Origin: Thiobacillus denitrificans
GTDB taxonomy: Bacteria > Pseudomonadota > Gammaproteobacteria > Burkholderiales > Thiobacillaceae
DNA length: 31,206 nt
Assembly (NCBI GenBank): GCA_002424845.1
Contig: DILD01000039.1
Span: 1-31,206, forward strand
Direction of reading: 5' to 3'
The first letter of the stretch is position 1; every line of letters starts with the position of its first letter. The position numbers and the translations under genes were made by a program. The notes beneath the pieces were generated by a model that was not told the DNA's origin, searched no databases, and worked only from the letters and a program-made list of their open reading frames with translations. Positions 22,501-29,581 of the stretch are shown piece after piece.

Positions 22501-23733
22501 TCACGCCCCCGGGGCGGCCGGTTTTTTATCGCGCATCGATCCGGCAATCAGCTTGTATTGCAGGAAGCGGGTTTCGATCGGACCGTTGAACAGCGGAATG
22601 CGGCGGCTGGCCTTGAGTCCCAGCAGCTTCGGCAGCAGCGGGTCGCCGGAAATGATCCATGCCTCCCAGCCGGCAAAGTGTTTCTTCAGCCAGTCACCCA
22701 GCAGGGGATACCACTCGGCCAGTTCCTCGGCCTCGCCGATGCGCTCGCCGTAGGGCGGATTGGTGACGATCGTGCCGACCGGCGTCGGCGCCTTCAGGTC
22801 GAGCACATCGGACACCTTCAGTTCGATGGCATCGGCGTAGCCTGCGGCGGCGAGATTGTTCCGCGCCTTGTCCAACACCCAGCGATCCTGATCAGCGCCG
22901 AAAATGGGCAGCGGGGTCGCGAGCGGCTTTTCCTGCGCCTGTGCCTCGGCCTTGATGCGCTGCCACAGCGCCGCATCGAAATCGCGGTAGTGCTCGAAGG
23001 CGAAATGCCGCCCCCGCCCCGGCGCCCGGTTCAGCGCCATGTCCGCCGCTTCGAGCAGAATGGTGCCGGCGCCGCACATCGGATCGAGCAGCGGCGTGCC
23101 AGGCTGCCAGCCCGACAGCATCAGCAGCCCGGCGGCGAGGTTTTCCTTGATCGACGCCGCGCTCGCTTCGCGCTTGAAGCCGCGCTTGAACAGCGGCTCG
23201 CCGCTGGTGTCGAGATAGAAGGTCACCGCGTCCGGGGTGAAGAACGCGTACACCGGCACGTCGGGCGCTTCGGTGTCGACGCTCGGCCGTTCGCGCGTTT
23301 CCTCGCGGAAGCGGTCGCAGATCGCGTCCTTGATCTTGAGCGTGATGAAGTTGAGGCTTTTCAGCGGCGCATTCTGTGCGCCGACCTTCACCGCGATGGT
23401 TTTCTTGACGTCGAACCAGTCCGGCCACGGCAGGTCGAGCGCCGCGCGGTAGATGTGCTCTTCCTTGCGATAACGGGTGAATCCCACCTTGCGCAGAATG
23501 CGGGTGGCGATGCGCGAGGTGAGGTTGGCGCGCATTTCGGCGGCCGCATCGGCCATGAACAGCACGCCGGCGGGCACCTGGCGCACCACCTGCGCGCCAG
23601 CGGCCGTCAGTTCGGTTTCAAGCAAGGCCTCCAGCCCGCGCGGGCAGGTGGCGAAATGGCTGGCAGGCGGCAGCTGGTCGCGTTCGGGGCGACTGGAATG
23701 CGGCGCGGGTTTACGGCGGGATTCGGGTTTCAA
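22501..23733 (-). CDS. rlmL: THUMP-domain 23S rRNA guanine-N2 methyltransferase (RlmL-type)
   Basis: The protein has 410 residues. The N-terminal part (about 25-185) has ferredoxin-like and THUMP features, including RIATRILRKVGFTRYRKEEHIY. The Rossmann methyltransferase domain has DPMCGAGTILLEAA (217-230) and catalytic NPPYGER (325-331). It corresponds to the RlmL half of E. coli RlmKL, which makes m2G2445; the RlmK half is absent, as is usual outside gammaproteobacteria. The C-terminus KLIAGSMRDKKPAAPGA is a basic tail. The first 25 residues are basic and variable. Confidence 0.93.
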   Translation of the reverse strand: MKPESRRKPAPHSSRPERDQLPPASHFATCPRGLEALLETELTAAGAQVVRQVPAGVLFMADAAAEMRANLTSRIATRILRKVGFTRYRKEEHIYRAALDLPWPDWFDVKKTIAVKVGAQNAPLKSLNFITLKIKDAICDRFREETRERPSVDTEAPDVPVYAFFTPDAVTFYLDTSGEPLFKRGFKREASAASIKENLAAGLLMLSGWQPGTPLLDPMCGAGTILLEAADMALNRAPGRGRHFAFEHYRDFDAALWQRIKAEAQAQEKPLATPLPIFGADQDRWVLDKARNNLAAAGYADAIELKVSDVLDLKAPTPVGTIVTNPPYGERIGEAEELAEWYPLLGDWLKKHFAGWEAWIISGDPLLPKLLGLKASRRIPLFNGPIETRFLQYKLIAGSMRDKKPAAPGA

Positions 23734-23787
23734 AAAATGCTTTCAGAAAATTTATCTGCGAAGAAATATGAAGAATACGCCGCTGGC

Positions 23788-23842
23788 AGGAGCGCCGCCC
23801 TCGGCGCGATAGCGAGCAAATCGCGCCGAGGGCGGCGCTCCT
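23788..23842. repeat. Perfect 22-bp inverted repeat (dispersed palindrome type)
   Basis: Arms AGGAGCGCCGCCCTCGGCGC (with two more bases) at 23788-23809 and its exact complement at 23821-23842 flank an 11-base loop TAGCGAGCAAA. It lies in the 147-bp gap between the starts of rlmL and the end of hemJ. The phrase is of a type that recurs in many proteobacterial genomes as a small palindromic repeat. It is unrelated in sequence to the other repeat families here. Confidence 0.88.
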
Positions 23843-23880
23843 ACATGGCGATCTTCGCGCTCATCGCGGATGAAAAAAAG

Positions 23881-24294
23881 TTAAAACGGCTTCAGCACCA
23901 CCAGCAATACGACGATCAGCAGCACGATGACCGGAATTTCATTGAACCAGCGGAACCAAACGTGCGGCTTGGCATTCTGTCTGGCTTCGAACTGGCGCAG
24001 CAGGCTTTTGCAGACATGGTGGTAGCCGACCAGCCCCGCGACCAGCGCGAGCTTCGCCCACATCCAGTTCATACTCAACGGGAAATAGGCCAGCCACAGC
24101 CAGATTCCGGTAATCAGCGTCAGCCACATGATGGGCGACACGAACCGATACAATTTGCCTGCCATCAGCAACAGGCGGTCATACGCCGCGTCATTCTTTT
24201 CCATCGCCAGGTTGACGAAGATGCGCGGCAGATAGAACAGCCCGGCGAACCAGCTCACCACCATCACGATATGAAACGATTTCAGCCACAGCAT
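23881..24294 (-). CDS. hemJ: HemJ-type protoporphyrinogen IX oxidase (CopD-like family)
   Basis: This 137-residue four-helix membrane protein has MLWLKSFHIVMVVSWFAGLF with His8, KLYRFVSPIMW (47-57), WMWAKLALVAGLVGYHH (77-93) and RWFNEIPV (115-122). These are conserved HemJ residues, including the histidines and the lysine thought to bind haem. HemJ oxidises protoporphyrinogen IX in haem synthesis. The ATG at 24294 matches the family N-terminus. That start codon overlaps, on the other strand, the start codon of the TlpA-like gene. Confidence 0.92.
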   Translation of the reverse strand: MLWLKSFHIVMVVSWFAGLFYLPRIFVNLAMEKNDAAYDRLLLMAGKLYRFVSPIMWLTLITGIWLWLAYFPLSMNWMWAKLALVAGLVGYHHVCKSLLRQFEARQNAKPHVWFRWFNEIPVIVLLIVVLLVVLKPF

Positions 24295-24829
24295 GGATAA
24301 GAAAGCCCTTCTGAAAAAATGGACGCCAAGTCCGCTGACCCTGATTTTACTGGGTTTGATCGTGTATCTGTGGTTTCGTCCGCCCGCCGACGTCAGCGAG
24401 GAGAACCAGGCCATCCCGCCCTGGGCCGTCACCCTGCCCGATGACCGTGCCCTGACCAGCGACGCCCTCCGGGGCAAAGTCGTCCTGGTGAACTTCTGGG
24501 CGACCTGGTGCCCCTACTGCCGCAAGGAAAAGCCCGTGATCGACCGTTTCTGGCAGGACTACCGCGACAGGGGATTCGAGGTCATATCAATCAGCGTCGA
24601 CGATTCCCCGGAAAAAATCGCCGCCTGGATGCAGGACAAGGACTACGCTTTCATGGCCGCCCCCACCAACGCTTCAGTGGCCGCGGCTTTCGGCAACGTG
24701 GCGAGCGTGCCCACCTCGTTCATCGTCGATGCCGAAGGACGTATTCGACACAAGATCGCGGGACAGGTGCATTATCCCCGACTGGAAAAACTTGTCGTTC
24801 CCCTGCTCGCCGAAGCCAAACAGCCATGA
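24293..24829 (+). CDS. TlpA/ResA-type membrane-anchored thiol-disulfide protein (first copy)
   Basis: The protein has 178 residues: a basic N-terminus MDKKALLKKW, a transmembrane anchor (about 13-28), then a periplasmic thioredoxin domain with WATWCPYC (69-76; CPYC cysteines at 73 and 76) and cis-proline in SVPTSFIVD. Such proteins reduce apocytochrome c or other exported thiols. The ATG at 24293 shares CATG with the hemJ start. There is no strong ribosome site, but the anchor needs this start. The stop overlaps slyX by ATGA (24826-24829). It is similar in domain layout to the second copy at 28408. Confidence 0.92.
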   Translation: MDKKALLKKWTPSPLTLILLGLIVYLWFRPPADVSEENQAIPPWAVTLPDDRALTSDALRGKVVLVNFWATWCPYCRKEKPVIDRFWQDYRDRGFEVISISVDDSPEKIAAWMQDKDYAFMAAPTNASVAAAFGNVASVPTSFIVDAEGRIRHKIAGQVHYPRLEKLVVPLLAEAKQP

Positions 24830-25029
24830 CCGAAGCCCGTCTCACCGAACTCGAAACCAAGCTCGCCTTCGCCGAAGACCTGATCGAAACGCTCAACCAG
24901 ACGGTGTTTCGCCAGCAGGAACAGCTGAATTCGCTGCAACAGCAACTGCACCTGCTGCACCAGCGAATGCAGGAAAGTCTTCCCGACGAGACGCACGCGC
25001 CGCGCGACGAAATCCCGCCGCACTACTGA
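24826..25029 (+). CDS. slyX: SlyX family protein
   Basis: This 67-residue protein is mostly coiled coil, MTEARLTELETKLAFAEDLI followed by Gln-rich LNSLQQQLHLLHQRMQ, and ends DEIPPHY, the typical SlyX C-terminus. Its start overlaps the TlpA-like gene by ATGA. SlyX was named from a link with slyD in E. coli, and its role is unknown. The repeat-rich gap 25030-25196 begins directly after its stop. Confidence 0.93.
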   Translation: MTEARLTELETKLAFAEDLIETLNQTVFRQQEQLNSLQQQLHLLHQRMQESLPDETHAPRDEIPPHY

Positions 25030-25061
25030 CCGGGGATGGTCTGGAACCGTGAAATGCAGGC

Positions 25062-25118
25062 GCACCCGCAAGGGGCAGGCCGTGGTTGTATAGCCGATAA
25101 ATCGGCAACAACCACGCA
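25062..25118. repeat. 57-bp hairpin element, copy A (intergenic, after slyX)
   Basis: This element is the same length as copy B in prlC (30373-30429). It starts GCACCCGCAAGGGGCAGGC, then has outer stem CGTGGTTGT pairing with ACAACCACG, and inner stem GCCGA pairing with TCGGC around TAAA. Compared with copy B, all four substitutions on one strand of the stems are matched by complementary substitutions on the other. Confidence 0.88.
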
Positions 25119-25188
25119 CCGGCGCCTCGGCGTGATGGGGTGAAGGTTGGCGGAGGTGCGAAAATCGGGGCGAGGCGCCCCTCCCACA
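25118..25188. repeat. Third copy of the 25-bp palindrome family, with degenerate left arm
   Basis: The right arm 25164-25188 is identical to the arm at 2798-2822 and 2995-3019. Upstream, GGCGCCTCGGCGTGAT at about 25121-25136 resembles the opposite arm with a three-base difference, giving an imperfect hairpin. It abuts the 57-bp element, so the gap 25030-25196 is a composite of two repeat families. Confidence 0.75.
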
Positions 25189-25196
25189 GTTGAACG

Positions 25197-25643
25197 TTAC
25201 ACCGCGATTTTCACCACCACCTTGCGGATCCTGCCGTCACTCACCAGCGGCGCGTGCGCATCGTCGGGAAAAAACAGGCAGAACGACCCGGCCGGCGTGG
25301 CGATCCAGCTGGCCGGCGCATCATTGAAAAAGCGGATGTCGCGCGCGGCATCGTATTCCGCCACCTGGTCCGCGCATTCGGCCACGGGCTTCCAGCCCAT
25401 CTCGTCGACCCCTTCCAGGACCAGCTGGATGTCGATGTAACGGCGGTGGCATTCCAGCTTCGCATCGTCCCGCGTGCGGCCGGCACAGTCTTCGACGATG
25501 GCGAATAGCTGCTCACCCTGAATGTCGTGCTTGCCCGGCGCCAGCGCGCTCAGATCGGTGCCGCGCAGAAAATCGAACGCGCGCGCGAACAGCGGATGCA
25601 GCGCAAGGTAACGGTCGGCATGCGAAAGCGCATCAAGAATCAT
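25197..25643 (-). CDS. YhcH/YjgK/YiaL family (beta-barrel) protein
   Basis: The 148-residue protein begins MILDALSHADRYLALHPLF and contains GKHDIQGEQLFAIVEDC (37-53), LECHRRYIDIQLVLEG (63-78), and a C-terminal FFPDDAHAPLV near 123-133. Conserved Glu64, His66 and the later His are the predicted metal ligands. Family members are cupin-like barrels associated with sialic acid or sugar-acid metabolism, or with biofilm (TabA). No sugar pathway genes are adjacent here. The ATG at 25643 is chosen over an upstream TTG because it matches the family start. Confidence 0.9.
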   Translation of the reverse strand: MILDALSHADRYLALHPLFARAFDFLRGTDLSALAPGKHDIQGEQLFAIVEDCAGRTRDDAKLECHRRYIDIQLVLEGVDEMGWKPVAECADQVAEYDAARDIRFFNDAPASWIATPAGSFCLFFPDDAHAPLVSDGRIRKVVVKIAV

Positions 25644-25672
25644 GGGCGGCAAAAATCAGAAGGCGGAACGCT

Positions 25673-26464
25673 TCACTGTGCGGCCGCAACCGGAGGACGC
25701 TGAGCCGATCGCTTGTCCCGCACGTACACCCCTTTGTCCTTGGTCTGCATCTCGAACAAGCCGATCGCCTGATACAAGTCCTTGAGCTTCGCATAACCGT
25801 AATTGCGTGAATCGAATGAAGCCTGCTTGGTAATATGCTGGCCGACTGCGCCCAGGCCGGCCCAGCCCTCATCGTCCGCCGCCGCCTCGACGGCTTTGCG
25901 CAACAGGCTGACGAGACGGGTATCGCTCTTCAGTTCCTTGGCGCTCAACTTGACCGCAACGGCCTTGGCTTCAGGCTGGGCGGGCGACCCCACGGCTTCC
26001 GCAGCCCCACCGGAATCGGGCTCGACAGGCGCGCCCAGATTCTCCAGAAAGAGAAACTTTGAGCAGGCGTTGACGAAGGGTGAAGGCGTTTTCTTCTCGC
26101 CGAAACCGAACACCTTGTGGCCATCGGCACGAATTCGCATGACCAGCGGCGTGAAATCCGAATCGCTGGAAACAATGCCAAAGCCGTCGAGCTCTTTGGT
26201 GTAGAGCAAATCCATCGCGTCGATAATCATCGCGGAATCGGTAGCGTTCTTCCCCTTGGTGTAGGCAAATTGCTGAATGGGCTGGATCGCGTATTCGTGC
26301 AGCAGCTCCTCCCACGCATTCAGATGCCGGCTTTTCCAGTCGCCATAGGCACGCCGGATGTTGATGACGCCGTAATTGGCCAGTTCATCGAGTATTTCGT
26401 CGATTTTTCTGGCGGGGCTGTTGTCGGCATCGATCAGCAGCGCAATACGGGATTCACGGGTCAT
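25673..26464 (-). CDS. NYN-domain putative RNase with C-terminal LOTUS/OST-HTH domain
   Basis: The protein has 263 residues. The NYN (PIN-like) domain has acidic residues in LLIDADN (D12, D14), ATDSAMIIDAMDLL (D76) and VSSDSDFTPLV (D101, D103), the expected metal site of a nuclease. A low-complexity Ala/Pro/Glu linker (about 146-175) leads to an OST-HTH/LOTUS-like domain (about 178-250) with LVSLLRKAVEAAADDEGWAG and FDSRNYGYAKLKDLYQAIG. It probably cleaves or processes RNA, but the substrate is unknown. It lies 23 bases downstream of ettA on the same strand. Confidence 0.9.
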   Translation of the reverse strand: MTRESRIALLIDADNSPARKIDEILDELANYGVINIRRAYGDWKSRHLNAWEELLHEYAIQPIQQFAYTKGKNATDSAMIIDAMDLLYTKELDGFGIVSSDSDFTPLVMRIRADGHKVFGFGEKKTPSPFVNACSKFLFLENLGAPVEPDSGGAAEAVGSPAQPEAKAVAVKLSAKELKSDTRLVSLLRKAVEAAADDEGWAGLGAVGQHITKQASFDSRNYGYAKLKDLYQAIGLFEMQTKDKGVYVRDKRSAQRPPVAAAQ

Positions 26465-26487
26465 GACGCACCTCCGGTTTGGGTTGT

Positions 26488-28152
<1,665 letters not shown>

Positions 28153-28174
28153 GAATGAAAAATTCCGGAAAAAA

Positions 28175-28408
28175 TCAGGGTTTGCTTGCGCCCGGGCAGG
28201 CGTCGAACGCGCAGCCGTTGGCCGGATTGCGGCTGACATAGCTGCCGTCGGGGCATTGCCTGGCATCGGCCGTGCAGGCGACGGGCTCATCGGACATCGG
28301 CGGCGGGGGCGGCGCAGGCGGCAAGGCTTTGCCTGCGGCAGGCTGGGCGCCGACCGAGCCGCACGCACCCAGGGTGAACAGCAGCGCGACAGCGGCGAGT
28401 ATTCGCAT
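28175..28408 (-). CDS. Small Cys-containing lipoprotein
   Basis: The 77-residue protein has a signal peptide with lipobox LGAC (Cys16), a proline-rich spacer (31-37), and a compact four-cysteine tail (C45, C52, C66, C71) in CTADARQCPDGSYVSR and NGCAFDACPG. The four cysteines could form two disulfides. The start overlaps the stop of the TlpA-like gene (ATGA, 28408-28410), so it is coupled to a thiol-disulfide protein, which fits disulfide formation or isomerisation in the periplasm. Function unknown. It could be co-expressed with ettA, 22 bases downstream. Confidence 0.75.
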   Translation of the reverse strand: MRILAAVALLFTLGACGSVGAQPAAGKALPPAPPPPPMSDEPVACTADARQCPDGSYVSRNPANGCAFDACPGASKP

Positions 28409-28923
28409 CAGGACAGTTCCTTGTCCAGCAAGGCCTGCAGTTTGACGAAATCGAAATCGCCCAGTTTGTACAGGATGACACGGCCGTTCTTATCGATAAC
28501 AAAGGTCGTAGGCGTAAGACGAATGTCCTCGGGTTTAGGCTGCAACTTGCCGAAGGCGCGCGCGTGCGCACCGTCGGTATCCAGCACGACCGGGAACGGC
28601 AGCTGCCGCGTCTGCACGAAATTCGCCACATAAGCAGGCGGGTCGTAGCTCATCGCCACCGCGATGACCTCGAACCCGCGATCCTTGTACTGCCTGTAGG
28701 TTTCGACCATGTCCGGCATTTTCTTGATGCAGCCGGGGCAGGACGTTGCCCAGAAGTTGACCAGCACCACCTTGCCGCGTAGCTCATCCAGCGTAATGGA
28801 CTTGCCTTCCAGCGTGGTGAAGCGGGATGCCGGCGCATCGGGTTTATCGATCAGGGCGTAAGCCAGCGCACCGGCAATGGCAAGCAGCGCAACGGCGATC
28901 AGAACGGGTTTGGCGAATTTCAT
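28408..28923 (-). CDS. TlpA-type membrane-anchored thioredoxin-like protein (second copy)
   Basis: The 171-residue protein has an N-terminal anchor (about 6-24), then TLDELRGKVVLVNFWATSCPGC with cysteines at 62 and 65 (SCPGC), GFEVIAVAMSYDPP, and TPTTFVIDKNGRV with the cis-proline. Active-site CPGC differs from CPYC in the first copy, which may tune redox potential. The start at 28923 is chosen for a proper anchor; an upstream in-frame start adds an implausible tail. It overlaps the small lipoprotein and follows the gamma-carbonic anhydrase by 13 bases. Confidence 0.92.
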   Translation of the reverse strand: MKFAKPVLIAVALLAIAGALAYALIDKPDAPASRFTTLEGKSITLDELRGKVVLVNFWATSCPGCIKKMPDMVETYRQYKDRGFEVIAVAMSYDPPAYVANFVQTRQLPFPVVLDTDGAHARAFGKLQPKPEDIRLTPTTFVIDKNGRVILYKLGDFDFVKLQALLDKELS

Positions 28924-28936
28924 GGGGATTCCCGGG

Positions 28937-29476
28937 TTAAACGTCTTGATACGACCGCGCCAGCTGCACATAGTGCTGCGCGGAATAACTGAAATAGGCC
29001 ATTTCCTCCTCGGTCAGCGCGCGCACCAGCTTGGCGGGCCGCCCCAGATAGAGATGCCCGGATTCGAGCAGCTTGCCTTCCGGCACCAGCGAACCGGCGC
29101 CGAGCAGCACGTGCTTCTGAATCACCGCGCGGTCGAGGATGATGCTACCCATGCCGATCAGGCATTCGTCCCCGATGGTGCAGGCATGCAGAATCACCGT
29201 ATGCCCGATGGTGACGCGCGCGCCGATCACCAGCGGCCCGCCGGCCGGGTTGTCCGGCGTCTTGTGCGACACGTGCAGCACGCTGTTGTCCTGGATATTG
29301 CTCGCCTCGCCGATGGTGATGGCGTTGACGTCGCCGCGAATCACCGCGCCCGGCCACACCGAGGCGTCGGCGCCCAGGCTGACCTCGCCGATCACCGTGG
29401 CGCGCGGGTGCACCCAGACGCCGGCGGCGAGTTGCGGGTGAATGCCCTGATAGGGCGCGACGGAGTCTAAAGCCAT
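28937..29476 (-). CDS. Gamma-carbonic anhydrase family protein
   Basis: The 179-residue left-handed beta-helix protein is built of hexapeptide repeats (VIGEVSLGADASVWPGAVIRGD and similar). Zinc-ligand candidates are His68 in VLHVSH and the pair H92/H97 in TIGHTVILHACTIGD. The arrangement resembles YrdA/CaiE-type proteins, which may or may not be active carbonic anhydrases. The ATG at 29476 is chosen; the ATG at 29515 would add 13 residues without family support. It diverges from prlC across 105 bases. Confidence 0.9.
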   Translation of the reverse strand: MALDSVAPYQGIHPQLAAGVWVHPRATVIGEVSLGADASVWPGAVIRGDVNAITIGEASNIQDNSVLHVSHKTPDNPAGGPLVIGARVTIGHTVILHACTIGDECLIGMGSIILDRAVIQKHVLLGAGSLVPEGKLLESGHLYLGRPAKLVRALTEEEMAYFSYSAQHYVQLARSYQDV

Positions 29477-29517
29477 GGTTGTCGAAGGGTTGAAACACCG
29501 GGGAAGCGGGCTCAAAT

Positions 29518-29523
29518 TATAAT
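29518..29523 (+). promoter_or_regulatory. Possible -10 box (TATAAT) for prlC
   Basis: An exact TATAAT lies 58 bases before the prlC ATG in the divergent region. TTGAAA at 29490-29495 is a good -35 match, but the 22-base gap is too long for a standard promoter, so the -35 assignment is doubtful. Confidence 0.3.
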
Positions 29524-29581
29524 CGCTGATGCTGGCCCCATTCCCCCCCGCGTTCCGCGCGTTTTTTGCGAAAGATTTGCC

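Noticed and set aside
22411..24300. Long plus-strand frame opposite rlmL and hemJ
   Set aside because: It is antisense to two recognised genes, with a repeat palindrome in its middle.
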